Shown piece by piece: positions 23,672 to 35,400 of a stretch of 64,000 bases of DNA; position 1 is the stretch's first letter; each line of letters starts with the position of its first letter. Source of the DNA: Rosa chinensis (taxonomy: Eukaryota > Streptophyta > Magnoliopsida > Rosales > Rosaceae); assembly GCF_002994745.2 (NCBI RefSeq), contig NC_037093.1:44062384-44126383 (forward strand), in the 5' to 3' direction. The notes under the pieces were generated by a model. It did not search any database, was not told the DNA's origin, and worked only from the letters and a program-made list of their open reading frames with translations. The position numbers and the translations under genes were made by a program.

Positions 23672-24118
23672 CAACTAATGGAAAATAGAGTGAGGCACCA
23701 AATTTATCATTTTTGAAAGTCTTGACGTTTTGATCACTTTTGAAAGTTAGATATCATTATGTGATTTCTGTCTGATGTAAAAAAATACTCCATTGGTGAA
23801 AATATTGTGATGCAATTGTTATGTTGGAGAGTTGAGCAGTGACAGCCGCCATGAAGAGTTGGATATGCCCTTATGAATGACTACGCCAATCTTTATGTGT
23901 TTTGGTGCCATGTCTATTTCTGCTCCGAAGAGGAACGTTTAGATCTTTCAATATTTTTGTTGTGAGGATGTGACCAATATTGAAAAAAAAAAAAAACATA
24001 AATCAATGAAGTGGATTTTAATCATTTTAACCCTGATTTCATCCTGATAAAAAAGAATCAAAATTGAATGGGCGGAAATTGGGGTGGAAGAAGAAAAGGA
24101 AACGCATTAGAGCATGTC
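23672..24118. repeat. Dispersed repeat copy (same family as 12330-12545)
   Basis: The stretch CAACTAATGGAAAATAGAGTG...TATGTGTTTTGG matches 12330-12545. Its first 80 bp are matched in inverted orientation at about 29336-29434. The CACTA element is inserted at its left edge. It is non-coding. Confidence 0.65.
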
Positions 24119-24148
24119 TTTTTTTTTTCTTCGACAAAGCGAAGAAAA

Positions 24149-24628
24149 TTACAAAACAAACCCTCTAACACAACCAAGACCTAACTCATCAAACATAAAA
24201 GCATGACTAGCAGTCAGGGGTAAAGCTTTATTCCAACTCTGAGCAGGACCGTGATGACCAACAGAGGCAATAGCATCAGCTAAGAAATTTGCTTCCCTCT
24301 TCACATGCGTAAAAGAAACTGAGTTGAGAAAAGTGGCCAACTTGAGAATATCTTGAACCAGAGGCTTGATTCTCCAGGGCGTTTGAATGCGACCAGTTAT
24401 ACTGTCAATCAAAAGCTTAGAATCACCTTCAACTTCAATGTATGAAAATCCATGCAACCAAGCAGCATGCAAGCCTGCTCTAAGAGCCATAGCCTCAGTA
24501 GTAAGGACATCATATGAGCCAAGGTGGTTCGCAGCCACTAAAAGAGGCTCACCTTGTGCATTCCTAAAAACAAAGCCTTTTGCACTACTGTGATTCTGTA
24601 AAACTGAACCATCAAAATTTAATTTCAA
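24149..24628 (-). pseudogene. LINE RNase H domain
   Basis: The frame begins KLNFDGSV with the first catalytic Asp. It continues with TTEAMALRAGLHAAW (Glu), EVEGDSKLLIDSI (second Asp) and the terminal VKREANFLADAIAS block, all hallmarks of plant LINE RNase H. The first codon is not ATG, because the domain belongs to a longer ORF2 whose upstream part is frameshifted. Confidence 0.85.
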
Positions 24629-24924
24629 GAAACCGATATGAGGTGGTTGTCATTTAAGTAAGGTTTGAGAACAAATTCTTCTTGGAGGAATAGGATTGGA
24701 AGAATCATAAAGAAACAGATAACGGGTTGTAGCATGGACTATTTGAATTGGAATATGTATTTTATCTCTAAAGATAAGGTCGTTACGAGCTTTCCAAAGT
24801 GAATAAGTAGTGCAAAGTGCTACAGTAAAAATATTAATAGAATCATAATTTTTAAAAGATAAAAGAAACTGAATCCAATCAATGAAAGAAGCATTCCAAG
24901 TATCTAAATCAATATGAGGAAAAG

Positions 24925-26271
24925 TTAGCTGCCAAACCTGTCTTGCAATTTAAAGAACAAATGTTCCTGAGTTTCCAGATGAGTATGACAAAATGGGTAG
25001 CTTCTGTCAATAGGAATATTAGTGTAAATGTGGTCTCTGGTAAGTAGCCTTTGTCGAAATAGTTGCCGGGCAAAGACTTTAACTTTAGGAGGTAACTTTG
25101 CCCTCCACATTTTCCTTAATAGTTTAGATCTGGAATGAGCAAAAATATTTTGAGTAAGTAGAGAAGAAGCTGATTTAATGGAGAGTTTACCATTACCTGA
25201 AGGACCCCAGACCATTTCATCTTGCTGTTGAAAGAACGGAATAGGGGTAGACATAATTTTCTTAACAGTGTCTCTAGGTAAAACAGTAAGTAGTTTAATT
25301 AGTTTCATTCCAATGAGCATGGGCGGATCCAAGTAGAAGGCTGGGCGGGCTGGCACCCGTCCGAGATTTTTAGGCTTAAAAAAAAAATTAGATGTATACT
25401 TTAATTGATGTGGGTTTAAATGTTTAATTGACGTGGGTAAGTGGGTTTAATTGATTTCAAAACTTATCAAGGTCGATCAATGGGTCTTCTTTCTGCTGTG
25501 CAATTGTTGTGGGTTTAATTGATTTCAATACTTATCATTTTATCAATTGTTGTGCTATCTCAATATCTCGGCTAGGAGCTTGGCCTAATTCGAATGTCGA
25601 GTAATCAATTCAAGTTTATAGAGTTAACTTAGCAGATTGGGCTTGGGTTTATTTGCTAACTATTTCGTCCTATCCATGGCTTCATATTCAGAACAAACTT
25701 TTGGGTTGAAAAAAAAAACTATATATATGATGTATATTTTTTGTTTATATGTATGTTTGTTTAACGAAGCCACCCGAACTCTCAAATTATCGAAGTTAAA
25801 CTCCTCTCTGGCTCTTCCATTCTCTCCGTCCATCACAAATTCTTATTCTTCGCAAAAATGCCTAAATTACGGACTAAATTCAATCTTTGAACACTTGAAC
25901 TCTCAAGTTCTTATCTCCCCACTCTTGCATTCGCACACCTGTGCATTATTGTACTTAAAAAAAAAAATTTGGACTTCGCTCAAAGGGACACATAAATATG
26001 TAGCCCTCCCTATTTTCAAATCCTAGATCCGCCACTGCCAATGAGAATATGTAATATAATCTACAACAGTCTCAGACGTAGACGTGTTAATAATTTGTCT
26101 TTGACTATCATCAAGAAAATTCAAAAGTGGGAAAGGGTAAACCCAATTAAATAACCAAAAATTGATACTTGAGCCATTACCGATGTTCCCATCTGATACC
26201 TTCAGTAAGTAAAAGTCTAGAGTCAAGGATACCTTTCCATGCAAAAGAAGAATTTCTGAAAGGTGATTCAA
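24925..26271 (-). pseudogene. LINE ORF2 region upstream of RNase H, interrupted
   Basis: The right part (26271-26046) has the DG..IGNGSSINFWLFNWV pattern that precedes zf-RVT in plant LINEs. The left part (25317-24925) has the KSASSLLTQN, MWRAKLPPKVKVFARQLFRQRLLTRDHI and HLETQEHLFF segments of the zf-RVT region, in which one zinc-ligand Cys appears lost. Joining the two across the MITE leaves a frameshift near the insertion point, and another break separates it from RNase H. Confidence 0.75.
25318..26037. mobile_element. Non-autonomous hAT element with 8-bp TSD CCAATGAG
   Basis: Identical 8-bp duplications CCAATGAG lie at 25310-25317 and 26038-26045. The ends are CATGGGCGGATCCAAG and, inverted, CAGTGGCGGATCTAGG, matching the CAG(G/T)GGCGGATC type common in plant hAT elements. 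The 720 bp inside have no transposase. Removal of the element rejoins the LINE at the duplication. Confidence 0.93.
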
Positions 26272-27424
26272 ATCTGGTGGACCCAGCTAATTAAGGCCCA
26301 GTGAGGGTTGGTGCTAGTGAATTTTTTTTTAGTTTTGTGATATCCCGGCCCTTCAGATTGATACCGGTTTATTTGGATTTCTACCTAATTGAGAGAATTG
26401 TATGCACCGACAGTATAAGTGCACCGATGGTTATTTTAATCTCTAAAAAAATAACAACCACTCATCTAATTCATTCATTTATATATTTTAATATTAAAAA
26501 AATTACATCCATTCATATTACAAGCACTCATGCACTGACAGTGCATGTAATACACTCTCACCCCTATCATTGCCCCCACCTTTGTGTAACAACTTTAACA
26601 AAAAAAGAAAAAGAAAACCTTTGTGTACAAAGATGCTGTCTGGCCAACATATATTAAACAAAGAAATATATAATTTCTCTTTATAGATATTGATCACCTA
26701 CTCTGTGGACATCAATTTAGTTTTTCTTTATTAAAGTTTGCTGGTTAGTTTATTTGCTATATTATAGATGATTTAATTTAAAATTTTTCTTTCTGCTTGG
26801 AAATTTTATGAGTTTTGTTTTCTGGGTAATGTATGGATATTTACTTTTTGGTAAGTATTGATACAATATGTTAGCGACATTTGAACACGAAAATATTGCT
26901 ATTCATTGAAGTTTTATTCTCTATTGGGAAAAGAATTTCGCCCCCTCACATATATAATCATGCGTCTGCCACTAGTTAGTTCAAATTTCTTGCCTTTCGT
27001 TTTATTGTTTTTGTATTTTTTTAGAAAAACATGTTGGTATAATTAAATTGAGATAAGTCAAACTCTGAAGAAAATGAAAAAGAAAACCTTAAAAAAGAAA
27101 AAAGAAAAAATTAATTCTGGTCATGCACAAAGAAACATATGCTTATAATGGTCTTCCCTAATTCAGAGAAATAAATGCACATACATATAATAGTTGTCCA
27201 GTTTCTTAAAAATAAGCAGGGAAGATCAGACCTCTCTTGGGTAGATTTGTCTGATTGATAAATAAGTTTTGTAGGAAAATTTGTTGAAACGAAGAGTGTG
27301 TTATAGAGCTGTTGCAATACCTTTTTAATGAGAAATCATTATTCGGAGGATGGTAGGGACACTAGGCAAAAAGAAAACAGTACGTATTTGGATTTTGGAT
27401 TGAGTAAGCAACCAAAATCATTAC

Positions 27425-27560
27425 ATAGATTTCTAGTTTCATATGTGGGTGTACCCTACCAATGCAAGATTTCTAGTTCCATTTGTGTGTGTACCCTACC
27501 AATGCAACATTTCTAGTTCCATATGTGGGTACGTTTACCAATGCAGCCTGGTACATTGCT
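27425..27560. repeat. Short tandem repeats of about 50 bp
   Basis: The block TTTCTAGTTCCAT(A/T)TGTG..GTACCCTACCAATGC occurs nearly three times in succession, with a shorter CCAATGCAGCC series after it. Confidence 0.75.
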
Positions 27561-27994
27561 CAATGCAGCCAGGAACATACCCAATGCCCGAACTTAAAAA
27601 GTAACTTAAAATTAGGCAATGCCTTTGGCTAATCCTTGACATCTCTTTCTCCCCCTATGGTGCAAATCCTTGGAGCAAACATCTTTCTTACTCCCTTTTT
27701 CTACCACTAAACCCAAGCAGAGGAATACAGCAAGAGAGAGAGCTCTGGAGAAAGCTGTAATTGGAAGTACCGCCGGAAATCACTTCTGATAGCTCTCAGC
27801 CTGAGCACATGTGAGTGTAGCTATAAACATCTACTTATATATTCTTTCTGTCTTCCATTGTTCATATTTGTTTTATCTCTGGTCTTGTACTGCTAGTTTT
27901 TGTTTTCACTCATCATCATCGTTGTTGTTCTTGGAATCTCCTTAGTAACTTATTTATCCCTTATAATTCTCTCTTCCTTGATAAGCAAGTCATG

Positions 27995-28330
27995 AATCAA
28001 CCTTGCTGTGGACTGTGTTAAAATTCCCCAACCCATACTGATTACTCAGGCTGCTGTATTTAGATCTTGAATACCCCCACTTGCTTCAATCTCACAATGT
28101 TTTGGGATGCGATTCTTAGCAACTCATCATTACAGGGTTGTGATGGTTCAGTTTCTGTAGACTGTCAAAATTCCCCAAACCATACTGAGGCTAGCTGCTG
28201 TATTTAGATCTTGAATACCCCCATGCACTTGCTTCAATCCCACAACAATGTTTAGGGATGTGATTTTTAGTAGCTCATCGTTACAAGGTTGTGAGGGTTC
28301 AGTTGCTGTAGACCGTGTCAAAATTTCCCA
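27995..28330. repeat. Tandem duplication of a roughly 150-bp unit
   Basis: The blocks CTGTATTTAGATCTTGAATA, CCCCCA..CTTGCTTCAAT and GTTGTGA(T/G)GGTTCAGT occur twice, and the flanking AAAATT(C/T)CCCAAACC block three times (about 28020, 28167 and 28319). Substitutions separate the copies. Confidence 0.8.
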
Positions 28331-28413
28331 AACCCCCAAACCAACCAAAAAAAAAGAAAAATAAAGAAAGAAAGAAAGAAAAAAGTCGCAGAATTTTATG
28401 AAGGCACATTTAG

Positions 28414-28414
<1 letters not shown>

Positions 28415-28468
<54 letters not shown>
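28415..28468. repeat. (CT)n microsatellite
   Basis: An almost pure CT dinucleotide run of about 54 bp. Confidence 0.97.
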
Positions 28469-28471
<3 letters not shown>

Positions 28472-29507
28472 ATCACAAAAGGATAATTGCCACACATTTC
28501 TGGGTTACTATGTACATTCCTCTGTTATGAACAAATACTACAAAAAGTAGTTCTCTTAATTAACTAACATGTATATTTGCTCTACATTGATGATATTAAA
28601 TAGATAGTACTCATCTATAGTTGTCCACTCATTCTATTCACTTTTGGATTGCCTGAAATTGATCTGAGTAAACTTTTTGTTATGAAACTTGGAGATATGT
28701 TCTTGGCAAGTGTGGCAAAATTAAGTTCCCCATTTCCAGTGTAGCTTATAAAAGTCTTTACATTCCAAAATTACTACCACAGATGATTAGCTCAGACTCT
28801 CATATAAGTTGTAAGCGGCTTGAACATCAAGGGTTGAAGGAAATATGTTCAATGTAATGTTGCATTTTGTCATATAACAGGGTGACCATCACTTGTATGC
28901 TAGGATCTAGTACGTCATGTACCATATGAGATCAATGACCCTTATCAAGCTAGCTCACAACATTTTTTAAACGCATAGTTTATACTTTATAAATGAGTAA
29001 ATTCTAACTTTAAAATTGAGTATTCTCAAACACAATATAATTTTTACCCCATAGTGTTCTCCTAAAACCAAAAAGGGAGCAAACAGGTGGGTTTGATTTG
29101 GTTTGGGACTACAGCAAATTTCTTGGTATTTTATTTCCACTTCTACCCAGCTTTTTGCCTCCCTTGCCCTGAAGGATTTTTTTCCTTACTTTTTTATTTG
29201 TTTTTTTTTAAATTTCCGTGTGTTTGTGAGGTAAAAGTTCTTCTTTCCTTATTTTTTTGTTTATATTTTTTAATTTCCTTGTATTGTGAGGTTTCTCTAC
29301 AACCAAAAAAAACTTAATAGTAACAAATTTGTCACGTATTCTCAAGATATTCACTTTCAAAAGTGATAAAACTGTCAAGACTCTCAAAAATGATAAATTT
29401 GGTGCCTCACTCCATTTTCCATTAGTTGTATGTTCTTAATTTCCTTGTATTGTGAGGTAACAAATTTGTAAATGCTTTATTTGTCATTCACCTTTTTTGA
29501 CAGAAAT

Positions 29508-29634
29508 ATGGGCTACTCGAGTTCAAAATACTCTTCAGCTGGAGAAACAAAAGGGACAACAATTGTTGGTCTATTGTACAACGGAGGCATCCTTGTTGGA
29601 GCTGATTCTAGGTCCTCAAATGAAAAAACGCGTG
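29508..29634 (+). pseudogene. Proteasome beta-type subunit, 5' part of the split exon
   Basis: This encodes a 16-residue leader (MGYSSSKYSSAGETKG) followed by TTIVGLLYNGGILVGADSR. That is the N-terminus of a mature 20S beta subunit: the catalytic Thr follows Gly as in self-processing subunits, and Asp17 and Arg19 are in the canonical places. After codon 42 the exon runs into element A at GTGACAA(A)G. The rest of the exon is found at 45610-45624, beyond 16 kb of retrotransposons, starting with the 5-bp duplicate ACAAG. ATG 29508 follows an AG acceptor at 29503, so a leader exon probably lies upstream. Confidence 0.85.
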
Positions 29635-30436
29635 ACAAAGAAAGTATGATACATGACACGAAGATTTGCTAACGCAGTGTAAACCTCTCCATTGAGGAAA
29701 CTTCACTGCGTGGCTTTTAACGTAGCCAACACGAAAAATCAATCCAATATTAAACACTAGAGTTTACAGAATACAAGTAGTGTTGTTCACAACAAACACC
29801 TTTTCTTAGCAACAAATGCTAACTTGTTTTACAACCATTCTAACTCTAGATTCAACATTTCAGGCAATCAATCTTCAGCCTTCCTTTCACTCAATTGAAT
29901 CACTGATCTTGAGAGTGAATGTAAAAGATTATGCAAAGTAATACATGAAACAATTGAAGAGGGTTTTTCGAAAACGATTTGAACAAAACAAGAAGTTCAA
30001 AGAGAAACCAATTTCAGCCGTCAAAAACCCTAACCAAAACTTTAGTTTTGAAACCTTTTTATAAGGGAGAAAAACTCCCCCTCAATCAAATCTTTTCTTG
30101 ATAATTGATTAAGATAAATATAGAAAGATTTAAAACAGTTTTTGAATGTGCAATCGATACTTTCCTAACAAGGTCTCAAATTGATATGCATGTTAAAAAC
30201 CATTTTAATGCATAAGGGATTATTGACTTAATACAACCGATATGCATATCAATTTAGATTTATACCAACCAATATGGAATGAATACACATTAAACTCAAG
30301 ATCAGTGACTCGATTTGACTTGATCTTGTCTTCAAGAACCGATCTTGTGATCTTTCTCTTTGCTTCCTTGAAGCTCCGGTTTCCTCGTCGTAGTGGGAAA
30401 TCATATGTTGAATGGTAATAGGCCAATGTACTTACA
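29635..30436 (-). repeat. 3' LTR of element A (tip deleted)
   Basis: On the minus strand it starts TGTAAGTACATTGG after the PPT. It matches 37722-38337 apart from a 176-bp segment present only here. That segment (about 29968-30143) includes a TATAAAAAGG box at about 30054-30064. The last 55 bp of the LTR are missing relative to the copy beginning at 37667, and the junction lies at a CAAAG shared by exon and LTR. Intact length would be about 856 bp. Confidence 0.88.
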
Positions 30437-30720
30437 ATCTCCCCTTTGGGCATTCCCATTCAACGCATGATTTTTCATCTTTTGTCCTGCAAGTTAGGTT
30501 TCACAGATAAACACTAATCACTAAACAAAGGGTGCTACTTGGATTAAGGAATCAGTTTCCATCCTTTTCCGGATCCAAGTAGCCAAAATACGATTACTTA
30601 AGAATAATAATAGCAAGCATCCCAAGAGTATCTGTGCTTATGCACTTACACACCAAAAAAAAACTTTTGTCCATCAAAAATTAAAAATGCAGAAACAGAA
30701 ATAAGTTAAGAAAAATCAAG

Positions 30721-31173
30721 TTACTTCTCCCCCTTTGAATGGGAGGGCACGTCAAATTCCTCACAAAGCTTGGTGACGGTGTCCAGAAATTCCTCTTCAT
30801 CCATGGAATCCGAGCTTTCCTCTGGTGCGACAGGCTCCTGCATGGCATGGGAGGGACCGGGAGCGTCAAACCCGGGAGGGTGGCGCTGCATGTTCCGGAT
30901 CTCCTGTGTGAGAGTGGTCAGGGCATGACGAGTTCGAACCAGAAGAGAATGCATGTCGTCCATGTCCGTCGTGAGGCAAGCAATTCGCCAGTCAGCCACT
31001 AGAATCTGATCACGGAGACTTTCCAGAGAGACAGGAGGAGGAGGACTCCGACTGCGTGTACGGTGCATGCCGGGATGGAGAATCCCGGCTCTGGCAGCGG
31101 CCTGACGACCTTCTTCTGGAGGAGGCAGGCGGCGATGTCCTCCAAGGCGAGTTGTTTGCTGTGAGCGAACCAT
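30721..31173 (-). CDS. ORF between pol and the 3' LTR of element A
   Basis: This 150-codon frame begins MVRSQQTTRLGGHRR. It has an Arg/Pro-rich N-terminal part (PPPEEGRQAAARAG, RTRSRSPPPP), a helical centre (LRDQILVADWRIACLTTDMDDMHSLL) and an acidic C-terminus (EESSDSMDEEEFLDTVTKLCEEF). Upstream in-frame codons exist to 31293, but the first ATG is here. Its position matches that of the env-like or accessory ORF of SIRE-lineage copia elements. No signal peptide or membrane segment is evident, so an envelope role is not supported. Function is unknown. Confidence 0.5.
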   Translation of the reverse strand: MVRSQQTTRLGGHRRLPPPEEGRQAAARAGILHPGMHRTRSRSPPPPVSLESLRDQILVADWRIACLTTDMDDMHSLLVRTRHALTTLTQEIRNMQRHPPGFDAPGPSHAMQEPVAPEESSDSMDEEEFLDTVTKLCEEFDVPSHSKGEK

Positions 31174-32414
31174 GGTGAGAGAGCAGTGGGTGAAAGAACC
31201 TGCACACAGAGACAACCAAGAGTAACATCCGAGGGAGACAAGAGAGGCTATATGTAGTGAACAGTTAGGTTTTAGGAAGACCAAGGAACACACCGATTGG
31301 GAGAACGGCTCAAATGGGGAGAGAAGTTATGACAATTTATTTTCCCTAGATATATGCATGCAGATAACTTCTCCCCCTCAACTTAGGCATAATCATTATG
31401 GAAATTAATTGTAGGCAGATTACCATCAAGGAAGGAAACGAAGAGCCAAAATATATTCAGGGAATCTGCAAGTATATCAGAGGATCGTTTCCTTTGCAAG
31501 TATCAAGGCAATGAATGCATAGGTCATATCGAGGAGAGAAAATATAGCGAAGTTTAATCACAGAGAGCACAGATCACTTAGTGGAAGGCACATAGTTCAG
31601 AGTACGAAGCATGATGTATTCTCTCAACAATAAGAATTGGTACTCATAGTTAGACCTTAAGGAGTAAACCTGTGATAGAAGTGAATATAACCATGATGTG
31701 GGGCTTAGAAAAGAGTTTAGTGTCATAGAGAAGGAGTGAAGTAAGAGAACTAAAGTAAAGCTCATGAAATCTCCTAAGAAGGAGCAGGAATCATTGTTCC
31801 CAAGCACATGTTTTAGTGGAGTCAAAGATCTCCTTTATTTAGTGACAAATATTACTCATGTAACAAGACTCTTCTCAGCAACTCCCAGAACAGATGTTCT
31901 TAGGGTACTAAGCATAACAAGGATGCTCCATGGAGAGAGTCTCGAGTAGTTGTCTGCATGATTTTATGTTACGTGCAAAGATCACTCACCAGCTCGTTTC
32001 TTGCAAACCTTAGAAAGTTCACCACAACTAAGGCCTGATTACTTTGAGAGATGGGATACAATTTTCCGTTCTCGTTTCTTACAAATCCTAGAAAGTTCAC
32101 CACAACTAGGACCTGATTACTTTGAGAAGAGGGAATTAGTTATGTGAGCAAAAGAAGCAGTTCGTCTACTTCACTGAATCTCATTTGACAGAAAACAAAA
32201 GGAAACATGCCACCACATAGGCTATAGGTGAAGATGCATAGTAGGGTTACTTGATTCAGTGACTAAACATGAGTACACAATTTCATTTGTCCAGAATAAG
32301 GCATGATAACATAAGATACATGACTGAAAATATGTACATTTCACTAGTGACTGTGATCAAGGGATACTAGGATCACAATTTTCTCAATCAATAGTGGACA
32401 GTCATCATTTTGCC

Positions 32415-35400
32415 TTAATGCTTAGAACATATCCCTAGGGCATTCCTCAACATTTCAAACCTAGCAGTGTCAAGAGGCTTAGTGAACAGATCAGCAAGTT
32501 GATTTTCAGTGGGCACAAAGCTTAACTCAAGTATGTTTTGTTCAACCAAATCCCTAATAAAATGATATCGGAGATCAATGTGCTTTGTTCGAGAGTGTTG
32601 AACAGGATTCTTAGTGATGTTAATAGCACTAGTGTTGTCACAGAAAATAGACAACTTACCTTGAGATATGCCATAATCATGAAGCATTTGCTTCATCCAA
32701 AGTATTTGTGTGCAGCAACTTCCAGCGGCAACATATTCAGCTTCTGCAGTAGACAAGGATATGCAGTTTTGTTTCTTACTATGCCAGGCAACCAGATTGT
32801 TGCCAATGAAAAAACATCCCCCTGAAGTGCTTTTCCGATCCTTTAAATTTCCTCCCCAGTCAGCATCAGAGTATCCTGCAATTTCTACATTAGTGTCGAA
32901 GGTATAGAAAAGGCCACAATTAACTGTACCTGCCACATAGCGGATTATTCTTTTGACAGCGTCCAGGTGAGATTCTTTGGGGTTTGCTTGAAATCGAGCA
33001 CACACACCCACACTGTAAGAGATGTCAGGTCTGCTGGCAGTGAGATAGAGCAAACTCCCGATCATACTTCGATAGAGAGTCGGATCAACTGATTTTCCTT
33101 CATGATCTTCGCTTAACTTGGTAGTTGTACTCATGGGATTGGTCACTGTCTTCTTGGAAGCAAGACCGAATTTCTTGATCAGGTTCTCAGCGTATTTTGA
33201 TTGAGAGAGAAACAAACCTGTGTCTATCTGCTTTACTTGCAGTCCAAGAAAATACGTTAGTTCACCACACATGCTCATTTCAAATTCACTTTCCATGACA
33301 GATTGAAATTCTTTGACAAGGTATTTAGAAGTGGAACCAAATACAATATCATCAACATACACTTGGGCAATGATAATGTCATTTTTGGTTCGTTTCACAA
33401 ACAATGTTTTATCTATGGATCCTCTAGCATACCCTTTTCCCACAAGATGAGTGGATAGTCTCTCATACCAGGCTCGAGGAGCCTGCTTTAGCCCATACAG
33501 GGCTTTCTTGAGCCGGTAGACATGATCTAGGTTGTGTGGATCTTGGAAACCTGGAGGCTGCTCTACATAAACTTCCTCCTGAAGAAATCCATTCAGAAAG
33601 GCAGTTTTGACATCCATTTGAAACAATTTGAACCGGAGATGACAAGCAATGGATAGGAGTAATCTAACAGATTCCAACCTAGCTACAGGAGCAAATGTCT
33701 CGTCAAAGTCAAGTCCTTCGACCTGTGAATATCCCTGAGCAACTAGTCTGGCTTTATTCCTAATCACGTTTCCTTTTTCATCGCTTTTATTTCTGAAAAT
33801 CCACTTAGTTCCTATAACATTGCACTTACTAGGCCTTGGTACTAAGTACCATACATCATTCCTAGTAAACTGATTCAGTTCATCTTGCATGGCGCTAATC
33901 CAGTTATCATCCAACAAGGCTGCCTTAATATTTTTTGGTTCAATAATGGACACAAAACCAAAATGAGATATAATGTTCATGCTTACCAAATTTTCGGTAA
34001 TGAAACACAGTAATACATTTTCTTCACTTACCTCAGAGGGACTTACCTGAACTGCAGCCTTTCTCCTTGTCATCGGACCATCTGTTAGATTGCCGATGAT
34101 ATCTTGAGTGGAGTGGTCTTTTTGAACTTGCTTGAACCCTCTTCTTTGGGTGGGAGCTGGTTCAAAAATGTTGTCATGGATTTCCTCTTCCTCTTCCTCA
34201 GATGATGTTTCAGTATTCTGTGAAGGTGTGACCGAGAAGGGTGAGGTATCTGCAAATGTTACTTCCTGTTTCACACATTGATCATCAATAGAAACATTAA
34301 TGGATTCCATAACAACACGAGTTCTTTTATTGTAAACCCTATATGCTCTGCTGTTCAGAGAATACCCCAAGAACACACCATCATCACTTCTAGCATCAAA
34401 CTTACCAAGGTGTTCTCTATCTCGTAGAATGTAACAAGGACTGCCAAAAACATGAAAGTGTTTAACATTTGGCTTCTTACCTTTCCACAGCTCGTAAGCA
34501 GTTTGATCATTACCTGGTCTAAGGAATACTCTATTTATTGTGTAGCAAGCAGTGCTGATCGCCTCAGCCCAAAAGTTTTTGCTTAAACCTGCAGCGTGTA
34601 GTAAAACTCGAGCCATGTCTAGCAGTACCCTATTTTTCCTTTCCACTATCCCATTTTGTTGAGGGGTTATTGGAGCTGAGAACTCATGTGACACACCAAG
34701 CTCATGACAGTAGTTAGAAAAAGAGGCATTTTTAAATTCAGTTCCATTATCTGATCTTATTTTCACTAAACAGTTATTAGATGATTGTTTCTCAATGATT
34801 AATTTTTGACTCAAGTTCTTAAAGGACTCAAACGTTTCAGTTTTGTCTTTCAAGAAGTTTACCCAGGTGTATCTTGAGAAATCATCTACAACTACTAGTA
34901 TGTAGCTCTTACCTCCAAGACTTTCAGATTGAGCTGGTCCCATGAGATCCATGTGTAATAGTTCCAATACTTGTGAGGTTGTCGCAGAATTTACCATTCT
35001 GTGAGGTGCCTTAGTTTGCTTTCCAACCTTGCAGTCTCCACACATCTTGTCAGTTTTACCTTTTAAATTTGGCAAGCCTCGGACACATTGTTTGGAAGAT
35101 AATTTCAGCAAGTCCTGATAGTTGATATGTCCCATCTTTCTGTGCCAAAGTTCAAAGGTTTCCTCTGTGGATTTAATAGACAAACAAGACTGCAAACTAG
35201 AAGATTCATTTGCTTGAATATGATAACAGTTATCAACAGATCTCATACCTCCCATGATACCTTCACCTTTCTGATTTAGGACCAAACATCTCTGTTTGTT
35301 AAACCACACATCTTCATAGTCATCAGCCAAATGGCTGACGCTAATCAGATTTGCAGTTAATCCTTCAACAAATAACACATTTTTAAGGTTAGGTATACCT

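Larger units (their letters stand above)
24119..26290 (-). mobile_element. 5'-truncated LINE, split by a hAT MITE
   Basis: On the minus strand this contains a zf-RVT-type region (26271-26046 plus 25317-24925) and an RNase H domain (24628-24149). It ends in a poly-T run on the plus strand (24119-24128), which is the poly-A tail of the element. The frame shifts more than once, so it is inactive. Confidence 0.85.
26291..29503. other. Upstream flank of the proteasome-like gene; repeats but no recognised gene
   Basis: 26300-26680 is AT-rich with small inverted motifs (GTGCACCGA/TGCACTGACAG). 27620-27850 looks like an exon with a donor (CACATGTGAGTG) and could be an untranslated leader of the downstream gene. 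29330-29434 is an inverted copy of the dispersed repeat at 23.67 kb. The acceptor TTTTTTGACAG at 29493-29503 precedes the first recognised coding exon. An upstream coding exon cannot be excluded. Confidence 0.4.

Noticed and set aside
26301..26657. 118-codon frame at 26.3-26.7 kb
   Set aside because: Composition follows AT-rich background; no domain, and it starts in LINE flank.
28148..28495. Frame with a long Arg-Glu run
   Set aside because: Created by the (CT)n microsatellite read on the minus strand.
30721..31173. N-terminus MVRSQQTTR looks a little like the histone H3 tail
   Set aside because: Only a few residues agree, there is no histone fold, and it sits inside a retrotransposon. Treated as coincidence.
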